Shown: positions 23,527 to 32,599 of the stretch, piece by piece
Layout of the letters: the number at the start of each line of letters is the position of its first letter
Numbering within the stretch: position 1 is the stretch's first letter
Assembly: GCA_019828545.1 (NCBI GenBank)
Contig: JACVRA010000274.1
Span: forward strand, 1 to 64,000
Length of the DNA: 64,000 nt
Reading direction: 5' to 3'
Source: Paracamarosporium sp. OC-R06-R3
Lineage: Eukaryota; Ascomycota; Dothideomycetes; Pleosporales; Didymosphaeriaceae
Program-made: the position numbers and the translations under genes
Notes under the pieces: model-generated
Database searches by the model: none
What the model saw: the letters and a program-made list of their open reading frames with translations, nothing else
What the model was told of the DNA's origin: nothing

Positions 23527-23913
23527 CCATTACGAACCCACAGTGCCTGACATCTCATGTAACGTTCCTGTGTAATCGGTTTGGTAAAGTTGTGAGTTAG
23601 CACCAATGTGCCTCGTGAGTCCTGTCAGCAGAGTATGTGAGTTGAGACATCCACAACACGCTGTGCTTTGGAATCATGCCGGCACACTGCTGTCATTCTC
23701 AAGGCGACTGCGAAATCAGACAGGGGCAGGCAGGTGTGTGAGGGTAGCGCGAATGATCAAGTGACTAGTGGAGTGTGCGCAGCCCAATAATTCGTGACAA
23801 TGAGCATTCAACGGCAGCACTCGAGAGGACCATCTAACCCCTTCATCTCGTTATGCAGCGATCAGAGCCTCATACCGGCACGACGTGACCAATCCAATTT
23901 CCAGCTGACGAGT

Positions 23914-24004
23914 ACAGTCACCGCGGGGGGTTTCTGATACGTCACTACCTGACCACGGCACGATGTGGGGCGTACAGTCATGATATGCATAACATGCACA
24001 GTCA
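23914..24004. promoter_or_regulatory. Repeat-protein gene promoter with three ACAGTCA sites
   Basis: ACAGTCA at 23914-23920, 23974-23980 and 23998-24004, all in the same orientation, 230-320 bp upstream of the ATG at 24234. The first two share the longer match GTACAGTCA. No gene is seen in the rest of the spacer 23527-24233; CA-rich, AT-rich sequence precedes the ATG. Confidence 0.55.
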
Positions 24005-24233
24005 GAATCTCCCGGCACTCATCGTCCCAAGTCCCAACACTTACGAACAAGACCGTCGGTCGCCGTGCTCCAGTCGCATCCACATATATCAGGCGACAGG
24101 CCTAGTTCCTGTTGTAACACCACGGAAATTTGGTGGAGTCCACTCAGGATAATTCTAATCCAATCCCACAAGATTCCACAACTCGAAAGCAACAAACTCA
24201 AAACAAGAACTTTCAAATCAAACAATCACGACC

Positions 24234-25219
24234 ATGCATTTCTCTCAGCTCATTTCTGGAGTCGGCCTCGCCTGCCTTGCTGTTACTGGCGCCCAGCCGA
24301 TCGAAGCGGAGTAAGTCTGTTGCGCCTCATCTTTTAGTAATATTTGCTAGTCATAGACACTCAGCTTACAAGGGGTAAAACAGACACAAGGCCCTAGGTG
24401 TAGTCGAACGCGGTGTCGTTGACCGTGGTGTCGTTGACCGCACTGTCGTCGACCGTGGTGTTGTCGACCGCGGTGTGGTTGACCGTGGTGTCGTTGACCG
24501 CACTGTCGTCGATCGCGGTGTGGTTGACCGTGGTGTTGTTGACCGTGGTGTCGTCGACCGTGGTGTTGTCGACCGCACTGTCGTCGACCGNNNNNNNNNN
24601 NNNNNNNNNNNNNNNNNNNNNNNNNNNNNNNNNNNNNNNNNNNNNNNNNNNNNNNNNNNNNNNNNNNNNNNNNNNNNNNNNNNNNNNNNNNNNNNNNNNN
24701 NNNNNNNNNNNNNNNNNNNNNNNNNNNNNNNNNNNNNNNNNNNNNNNNNNNNNNNNNNNNNNNNNNNNNNNNNNNNNNNNNNNNNNNNNNNNNNNNNNNN
24801 NNNNNNNNNNNNNNNNNNNNNNNNNNNNNNNNNNNNNNNNNNNNNNNNNNNNNNNNNNNNNNNNNNNNNNNNNNNNNNNNNNNNNNNNNNNNNNNNNNNN
24901 NNNNNNNNNNNNNNNNNNNNNNNNNNNNNNNNNNNNNNNNNNNNNNNNNNNNNNNNNNNNNNNNNNNNNNNNNNNNNNNNNNNNNNNNNNNNNNNNNNNN
25001 NNNNNNNNNNNNNNNNNNNNNNNNNNNGTTGTCGACCGTGGTGTTGTCGACCGTGGTGTTGTCGACCGTGGTGTCGTCGACCGCGGTGTCGTTGACCGCA
25101 CTGTCGTCGACCGTGGTGTGGTTGACCGTGGTGTTGTTGACCGTGGTGTCGTCGACCGTGGTGTCGTTGACCGCACTGTCGTCGACCGCCGTGGTGTGGT
25201 CGACAGGAACGTGGTCTAG
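24234..25219 (+). CDS. Secreted protein of tandem GVVDR/TVVDR repeats, candidate peptide precursor (interrupted by gap)
   Basis: Exon 1 (24234-24310) encodes a classic signal peptide, MHFSQLISGVGLACLAVTGA, then QPIEA. Intron 24311-24383 (73 nt, GTAAGT...CAG, phase 2). Exon 2 begins EHKALGVVER and continues as five-residue units: GVVDR with TVVDR after every 2-4 units. Thirteen units are visible before the N-gap (24591-25027) and about eleven after; it ends TVVDRRGVVDRNVV and TAG at 25217-25219. The two halves are in different frames because the gap has an arbitrary length; simple continuation needs 15k+4 nt. The only dibasic (Kex2-like) site is the RR near the end. The design (signal peptide plus short identical units) is that of fungal repeat-peptide precursors, but no UstYa-type protein is in the window. 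It could also be a structural wall protein. Family not recognised. Confidence 0.72.
24400..25215. repeat. 15-bp coding tandem repeat array with assembly gap
   Basis: Unit ggtgtcgttgaccgt with silent third-position changes (gtc/gtt/gtg, cgt/cgc) and recurrent ggt to act (Gly to Thr). The Thr units are always followed by gtcgtc. Silent variation with constant protein suggests selection on the peptide. GTCGAC in many units is its own reverse complement, which keeps other frames open on both strands. Confidence 0.95.
24591..25027. other. Assembly gap (437 N) inside the repeat array
   Basis: Run of N within the 15-bp repeat; the true copy number is unknown and the reading frame cannot be followed across it. 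Confidence 1.
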
Positions 25220-25815
25220 AGGGATGTCGTTGATCGCGATGTTGTGACCGCCGCAACCGCATTATCCTAGAGAACTAGGGCAGCGTCGCTCAACACCATT
25301 TCTCAAGAGGGAAAGTCTGGAATAGGTGCCGCCTTGGGAGCTCGGATCAATAGCCTCGAGGGAGCTGTTCAAAACATATTTTGAGCATGTTCGTTCCGCT
25401 CGTTTATGTAGATCCTCGAGTTAGAAAGGCAATGAATATTTCTAGCGTTGCCACAAGCTGACGCTCCTTTGCATCAAGAATGGTCCGGGTCATGTCGTGC
25501 ATTATTGTTAGTGAATTACTGAGGCCTTCTGTGTCTAGTACCTCTTTCTAGATTCGTTCGCGAACCTTGCAAGATCACGGGATTATTGCTACTTGCGCTC
25601 GACGGTCGTCCTCTTCTCATACACATACTTCGCTATCAAACATGCTATCATGGTCGTCGTGTCAAAGAATAGCACACGTGGAATGTCACATGCTGCAGCA
25701 GCTCACCATCTCTTAGAAGAACTGGGCGAAAAGCATACAGTGTAGGTTCAAGTCTTAGCATCGAATCATCGTACTTGTGCTTGGGAAATGGAAGAACTGA
25801 TTTCAAACTTATGAC
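25220..25815. other. Spacer between repeat-protein and peptidase genes
   Basis: About 0.6 kb between the stop of the repeat-protein gene and the 3' end of the facing peptidase gene. No gene seen; presumably two 3' UTRs. Confidence 0.6.
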
Positions 25816-27770
25816 TTATAGAGGCATTGGCAACCCATTACGCCTAACCATCCACTGCCAGTCGCTAGCAAGCGCCAATTGTGCCCGATATATCCTGTCC
25901 TTCTCCGACTGCTCGATCCCTCCAAGACTCCTCCGAGTCAGAACATCCTCATGCTCAGCATCGATAAAGTACGGCCGGTCGACTTCACACGTTACATGCC
26001 TCTCGTTCGGCACTACCCCACCATTAAGATAATCTCTTATATAATTTGCCGCACAAGCTGACACGACAGAGACACTGCAATGCCCGACTCCCTTGATCTC
26101 CACCAATCGCGAGTCTCGAAAGAATTGTTGCGTGGTTTTTGCGGATATCAGGGGGCAAATGGGATCAGTCGTCATCGATACGATGAGCATGGGCTCTGCC
26201 GTCGCAACTGTCGACTGGGGAGTATATTCCATTGTTTTGGGCACGATCCATTGCTGTTTGGTGTAGTAGTCGAGATTCTCGCTCGGCCCAAACATGCTGA
26301 TGTTGACGAATGAGAGGACTGTCCCCTCGAGAAACTCTTTGCGGTCCTGCGTCCAGTAGTTCGGGCCGCTGCGGGCGTCGTTGTTGAAGACAAAGTTGCT
26401 CGAGTCGTCTCCCATGTCGAATGCTTCATGCTGGGCGTAGGCTAACCAGGCGTCGGTGGCATTGCCGTTGAGCACCTTTGCCAGGTTTTCTGAGAGTTCA
26501 TACCACTTGAGCGGCCTATACACTGAAGAGAGCAGTATTAGTGTGAGATGCAATTGTGGTCTGTCCTGGCTTTCACTCACGCGCGGGAAGAATGCCGTTG
26601 AAGAAGATGTTCTCATATGTAAGTTGACCCCATGCCGTATTGTTCACATACACACTTATGGGCTGCTCTTTAAGCCGCTCTCCGAGGTCCATCACTACCT
26701 TGCGCAAATCTTCAGCCGTTTCTCCGAACGACGATAGAGTGCAGTTTTCTTTTTCCTTCATGCACTGGCGAAATATGCCCATAAAAGCGTTCTCCGTATC
26801 GGTGTAGTGGATGCCATCGAAATCGCGGCCGTACCAGTGGAAGGAGTTGGACACTCCATCGATGATGATCCGCTTCGATCGCTCGGGAAACAATTGCGCG
26901 TACGTCTGGCCCAGAGTTGTGCCATAGCTAGAGGTGTCTTAGCCGGAGCACATTGAGACGAATTCATGACACGAACCTGAAACCCCAATAATACATGTCT
27001 TGTTGTCCGACTGCATCCAGGATACTATTCATATCGGCGGCGGTTTGAGGGGTAGTAATGTAACCACCCTGCTCTCCCATAGTGTCTTTGCAAGCTTGAA
27101 CGAACCCCTTCGCCCAGGCATACATTTCTGGACTGTCATGCACAGCCTCCTTACTGCGTACCGGACTCAATTGCGCCTTTGTCTCGTTGTCAGGATAGCA
27201 TAATGCACGAGGCACAGATCCATTAACCCCTCGTGGATCAAAAGAGACAATGTGCAAGCCATCGCCAACAATTTCTCTCAGCTGCGCCCCACGCCGGTAT
27301 ATTAATCGCATACCACTGCCCCCTGGTCCTCCGGGATTGAGCAAAAGATTCTGCGTCGCGTGCTCTCCACCACGTAGACGAATGACAGGAATGCGGAACG
27401 TCTGATCCTTACTCTTCGACGTATCAAAATGATCCATTGGAACGGTGAGGTTGACACATTCGAGTGGATGCCCGGCAACACTACCACACGGCTGCCACGA
27501 CACCTTCTCACCTGCGTACTGATGCCCTGAGCCTCCATTGCTTGAATCCCACCTCCGGCGTTGAGATAAAATCACAAACACGGCGCCTACCCAGATCTGC
27601 CCGGGAGAGTGAGTTTGCAAATAGACTTCAAAGTATTAGTATGAAAGAGCACTCACCACGAGAAAAGATGCTGTGGCAGCGATGAGGATTCCCTTCCATC
27701 GACCCGACCGAGGAGCTGTTGGAGGATTAAGATTCTCCTTGTCGTCGAGTCGTCGGTAGCTAGGCGCCAT
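25816..27770 (-). CDS. Membrane-anchored S33 / tripeptidyl-aminopeptidase-like hydrolase
   Basis: Exons 27657-27770, 26977-27596, 26581-26927 and 25816-26522; introns 60, 49 and 58 nt. 595 residues. The start is the ATG of MAPSYRRLDD. One transmembrane segment (about residues 25-49, ILIAATASFLV joined across intron 1 to IWVGAVFVIL) makes it a type II membrane protein with the catalytic part outside the cytosol. Alpha/beta-hydrolase: oxyanion NPGGPGGSG, DPRGVNGS, nucleophile S245 in YYWGFSYGTT (built across an intron), then the TAP-like C-terminal domain with D480 in MTTDPICPL and H508 in GVGHCS. Family members remove N-terminal di- or tripeptides or act as prolyl-type peptidases and hydrolases. 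Lying next to a secreted repeat protein, it could trim that protein; this is inference. Confidence 0.88.
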
Positions 27771-28010
27771 TGCGTCGATGAATTCAAAAAGAGAGCAGTC
27801 ATGCAAATCGAATAATGTGACGAGCCAGCGACACTGCAACTACATACCGACCCCGGTCTCTCGGTCCGAGGACGTGCCATGGCACGTGCCTAGCCGTCCA
27901 GAAGCTGACAGTAGGAACGAACTAGCGGCGAATAAGATAGTGCTTACTCCGGGCTGCCCCGCTGCAGTCTATGCCGAATGCAGCAAATATGACTTGTTGA
28001 CTGCAGTCAC

Positions 28011-28259
28011 ACAGTCATCCTTATTTCTCGGGGATAGCAGCAGCAATCGTAGGCGCATGACTTAGGATTGCCACTTGGCATATCCCCTCGCATTGTCTAT
28101 CTAAACCTCCCTTGTGCAGGGCAATAGTCGATGTTTCGTGCGAGATTTTGTTTCTGAGTTTGTTTCGTGCGAGAGTTTGTTTCTGAGTTTGTTTCGTGCG
28201 GATCAGTTGATGTCCGGCTTGTCGACGCTCCAAAAGCCGCGGTAGAGGGCCCACAGTCA
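28011..28259. promoter_or_regulatory. Peptidase gene upstream region with two ACAGTCA sites
   Basis: ACAGTCA at 28011-28017 and 28253-28259, 0.24 and 0.48 kb upstream of the peptidase ATG (27770). Between them is a 29-bp tandem repeat. The spacer 27771-28807 otherwise shows no gene. Confidence 0.5.
28134..28200. repeat. 29-bp tandem repeat, 2.3 copies
   Basis: Copies at 28134-28162 and 28163-28191 and a partial copy 28192-28200; units begin tttcgtgcga and end ttctgagtttg, differing at one base (agatt/agagt). Confidence 0.9.
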
Positions 28260-28807
28260 TATTACAGTCTAAGGCTTGCAGCCCTGGCTGGTATGTAGTG
28301 AGACAAATAGTCGGCTGTCTCACTGGTCCGTTTGACGTTGAGGCTCCAATTTCTGGCTCTTTCTCTCGCGCTCACGTTCTCCCTTTCTGTATACTATTGC
28401 ATGAGGAGACCCCGTCTCCACGTTTGATAGAGGCCAGGATTAGACCTTACGCAGGAATGCTTGCTGGCTCTATCGCGGATATTAGATAGGCTCAGAACCA
28501 CAAGTACTACAGCTTCGAGGATAGACGTTTGAATAAACCAATTCTTCAACTGAGAGTAAGACTTCATAAGCAATGAAGCCTAGGGTTAGGCTATACACAC
28601 TATGGCAAGAGACGAGTGAATTTTCCAAGAGTTTCCATCCCAAGGGCGGAGGCGGCGGAGGCAGCGGATCCAGGGCATAGCGACGGCAATATATGCTTAA
28701 TTGAGCCACACGTTGAATTGCGGCATCTACTGGTCTGGCGTTCCCGGCCCAAGCTAGCAGGGATAGTAAGCATTGTTTGTGAAGGCTGTACTCTCTAATC
28801 GATGGCG

Positions 28808-30216
28808 TCATTCGTTTGGACTTCCAGCGTCGAGACTATCCAACAACACGCTGATTGCACACACTGTGGCTGCGGTTCGGTCTACATTTCCTTGGGGTTG
28901 AACGGACATGCCAAGCACGCTGAGTAGACTTGACAGGTTCGGTAACTGTGTGTAGAACGTTAAGCCTGAGTGTGAATTGTTCGCATGGGCATTGCTCTCT
29001 TACCTTGTCTTGGAACCGGCGTCTCTGTTCCGCCAAATTCCCCTCCGTGTTCTTGCCGTTTCCGTAAAGCTTGACGAATCGAGAGAACTCCTCGTCCAAG
29101 ACCTCCTCTGCTGATCGCAGAATCTCATCACGATAACGTTGTACCTCCCACTCCGTCCACTTGTCTCTCGAGTCTTCTTCAATCGAGCGCAGGAGATCGA
29201 CCAAACCTCGTCGACGGGATAGTAGACGTCTGTGCTGAAGGGCAGGTCGATGTTGAAGATCCGCAGTGTAGTACCGTGTAGCGAGCTCATCGACGCTGTC
29301 AAAGCCCAGCTCGCGAATAGCCTCAATCGCCTTCTCAATTCGTGTGGCAAGACTTCTTGGCGAGTCAATGTCACTGTTGGCTTTTTGTGAATCTTCGTTA
29401 CTCATCTGAGGCGTGTGCGTGTGAGGCGATCGACCTTCTGTCGATGATCCGTCTCGGTTGTCCTGAGTCGAGCTAGTCGAATTCCGACCAAAGTGGAGAT
29501 CGAAGAGGGCTGACGAGGGCGTATTGAAGTAATCTGCCGGTTGGTTTTGCGAAACAATGCATCGACTCGAACCGGCCGTGTCGTTGCACGAGTTGGCATG
29601 ATAGCTCTGAGGTGTCCCTTTGGCCGCAGTGGGAGCGTAAAGCAAGCTTTGTTCCGTGAAATTAGGAGTTCCCGGATTCAAAGATTTGCTGTTTCGATGT
29701 CCTTCTTGGTGACTGCCGGCCGACCAAGGCATAGCATCCGGTCTGCGCAAAATGTTGCCATCGCAATTCTGGACCATCTGAGCTGCAGGCTGCCCGGAAA
29801 GAGACGCAATATTGGCAGCCATATTCAAGCCCACATCGTTCAAGGTCGCTGACATGGACGCATCAGATGCTCCATCCGGTGAACGGCCAGGTGCGTAGGG
29901 GAAAGAGCCGTTCGGTGGAAGCTCTGCAGGGTCAGGCCACGAGTTCATTTCGTTTTGGAATTCTTGTTGTCCAGTCAGCTGTTCTAGTATCTTGAGCTTT
30001 TCCTCTACAATTCGTCCTTGACTATGATTACTGAAAGCTCATGACGGGGAATGGAGAACAAACGAACATACGGTGTTTCCGTTGTGCTACTCGATTCTGC
30101 ATACGCTTTCGCAATGTCTGATCGGAGATGTGGCGCCAATCATCATCATCGTTCGCCTCGGTTCTTGCACTTCTCTTTCGCGGCATGCTGATGGTTCTCG
30201 ACGGCGCTTCCTTCAT
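28808..30216 (-). CDS. bZIP transcription factor, likely cluster regulator
   Basis: Exons 30072-30216, 29004-30016 and 28808-28945; introns of 55 and 58 nt. 431 residues from MKEAPSRTIS, or 421 from MPRKRSARTE, 30 nt later. Basic region TLRKRMQNRVAQRKHR: N41-x7-R49-x9-L59 is the exact bZIP spacing, built across intron 1, followed by only LEQLTGQQ, so the leucine zipper is very short, as in many fungal pathway-specific bZIPs. The middle is Ser/Asn/Pro-rich. A conserved-looking C-terminus (RRFQDKLPNLSSLLSVLG) is seen only after removing intron 2; reading through gives a false tail. It presumably activates the genes to the left through TGACT-type sites; a TGACTGT site in its own promoter suggests autoregulation. 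Confidence 0.9.
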
Positions 30217-30345
30217 TGACAATGCTACTGTGGCGACAATGACACTCAAGTAGCCTCGAGCGTGGCCCGTCCGCATCGGCTCGGCTCTACCCCTCATGTG
30301 CTTATGTGTGCCTACTGTGGTACATGCGAAATGTAGTGTTAGCGC

Positions 30346-30352
30346 TGACTGT
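30346..30352. promoter_or_regulatory. TGACTGT site in the bZIP gene promoter
   Basis: One TGACTGT 130 bp upstream of the bZIP start, the same heptamer as in the other cluster promoters. Confidence 0.45.
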
Positions 30353-30429
30353 GGGGAAGTGCCGGAATTATTTCGCTTATCTAAGGATATTTGAAATGAT
30401 ACGTTTTAAATGGACTCGTTGAGCTAGCT

Positions 30430-32599
30430 ATCTACTTCTCTTAGCCACAATAGTAGGTTTGAGACGGTATCAAAGATAATCGATGTATTTTGTGGATACC
30501 GGTGCTCGAGCCCATGAAGGATTGATGCTAACACTACTTTTCGCATGTACCACAATAAAGTATCGTGAACACATCGCTGATTCGTTATAGCAAGGATGCT
30601 GGCAGGACTCGCTTGGCGCAACGAGGACAGTGCTACAGTCACCCCCCCTGGCTGAGGTGTATAGCGGCAGATCAAGGCAGGGGGTGATCGGCCAATCGGA
30701 TATCTGCCTACTAGCCATCTCCTGAGGGCCAACACGGGGCCTTGTACTGCTAAATTACCTAAAGAGGCCCTCGAGGAGGCCCTTGCTGCGTGCATAACTT
30801 GCACAAAGGCAACTAACTTCGTAAGTTAAAGCTCTAGGATAGAGATGAGGCCTATGCGCTAGTAGAGAGAAATTTTATAGTAACTTACAATACAATAAGG
30901 AGGCTTTTCTAGAGGTGTGAGAGACTTTGTATGTATTATTAATTACCTAGTACTTTGTAGGGTCTCTTTTAGCCAGTTCAACTGCGTTACAACGCCGTCT
31001 TATCAGAGGCTGCGAATCCCACTTTTACTGCTATGCTGATGATTTGATTTGTTCACGCTAGTTTAGCTCCATCCGGTATTAACAAATGTCTACGGTAACC
31101 TCTCCCGGCGTAGTCTAGCACAATGCATTTGCGGAATCCTTGTAAGCTGACAACCGTTTCTGATCCTCCTCTGTGCATCTGCGGAATCCTTGTAAGCTGA
31201 CAACCCTTTCTGACCCTTTCTATATTGCTTGCGGACGTAATCTAGCACTGTGCATCTGCGAAATCTCCGCAAGCCAATAGCCCTTGCTAATTGTTCACAT
31301 GATGCGGTGTAGTCGTGTACAGAGATGGCGTCATCCAGTAGGCTTAGTCGTAGTTCAGGGAACAGCATGTAAATCAATTGCTTACGGTAAATATGCTTAA
31401 AATCCCCTTGCCTAGCTACCGCACGCTGCTGACGCACCCTTGAAAACGTTTGCGAAATAGTACGAGCCCACCTGCCTGATCAATACACGCATTAGGTAGT
31501 GTCTGGCAGCTAGCTTCTTCTTCAGGGTGGCGGTGACATCAATTATGTGGGCAACTTCGTCACTAGCAACGCAGTGTAGCTCACACGCAATGTTCTAGTA
31601 TTGCGCAAGCATGTCTACTCCGCCGTGGCAGAGGCTAGCGATGCTGCCAGCTAATCGTTATGTGACCTGTAGCAGCACCTGGTTCTCCGTCCGCTATCGT
31701 AGCTGCGCAAGTTAGAGTCTACTTCGAGAGCTTATATGAAAGAAGGTTGAATTAGGCATTAGATATCGCCACTCCTAGATGAGGCGTAATGGGCACACGG
31801 AGCCGAAGTACGGGAGCTAAAATAAGCGCATGGGGCCAAAAAGTCGACTAGAACACAGGGTGGCCAAAAATAAAATTATCGTTTCAGAAATAATAAATTA
31901 TCGTATTTTTTGATAATCTTATGCTAAATAATCTACGATATTATTGTATTTTCGCCTACTGCTTATACCTATAGACTATCTTTCCTCATTAAAATTCAAA
32001 TTCTTTGTATAAAAGGCTATTTTCTTAATTATTATTGTATCGGCGCAGGTAGTCAAAAGGTCTGTGCTAGGTGTGCTCCGGGCAGAGGCATATGNNGTAC
32101 GAAAGGATACAGAAAAGCTACTGAGCTATCTACTGCGAGGAGCTGGCTATATGGGTGGACCTAATCCGCGTTGCCAAGATCCTGCTCGTTTGAGCTCCTA
32201 ACGATCATAGCTCAACTGAGCCACTGAGGCCCGATATGATCAGTGAGTCCCAAGCCTCGTTACACTTCCCCCCGCTTAAACTCTGCAGATAGTCCCTTAT
32301 CTGCGCTTGTCGGAGCTGCGTAGGCCAGCTGGCTACTCAACGCCGTGTTCCCAGTCACGAATCCATCTATCTAAAGCTGCTAGAGGACCTAGCTTGCTTA
32401 GGTATCTATCGTGGAAGCTCTTAAGCTTGTGAGGAGCTCCTATAAAGTTTAAGGCTGGATACCACACAGGATCTAGATCATAGCCTAGCCACTTAACTCA
32501 ATATTTCAGCGTCCTGCGTACGAGCTTACTAGCCAAGATCTCTTCCACTTCCCATTCTTCTACACCGTTAATAGGTATTGCTGGCGGCTTGGGTGCTTC
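30430..32599. other. RIP-degraded repeat relics, no intact gene
   Basis: AT-rich, stop-rich sequence. A minus-strand protein-like piece at 31090-31437 (HIYRKQLIYMLFPELRL) is probably a transposon remnant. It contains two near-identical copies of gcggaatccttgtaagctga (around 31130 and 31182) and a third, diverged copy. A repeat shared with 21-78 lies at 32035-32094, and two N at 32095-32096. The left cluster stops before this region. Confidence 0.55.
32035..32094. repeat. Dispersed repeat end (LTR-like), right copy, inverted
   Basis: The stretch ending in ctccgggcagaggcatatg is the reverse complement of 21-78, with a few C/T differences; it is cut by two N at 32095-32096. The pair lies in opposite orientation on the two sides of the biosynthetic block. 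Confidence 0.6.

Noticed and set aside
24366..25262. Long open frames on the minus strand across the 15-bp array (RSTTP-type and HHGR-type repeats)
   Set aside because: They exist because the unit contains self-complementary GTCGAC and no stops in several frames. Only the plus strand has a signal peptide, an intron and a matching frame on both sides of the gap.
484..30216. A dikaritin-type RiPP cluster of the UstYa/DUF3328 kind
   Set aside because: The repeat protein fits the precursor pattern, but I find no HxxHC-type UstYa protein, tyrosinase or Kex2 sites between the repeats.
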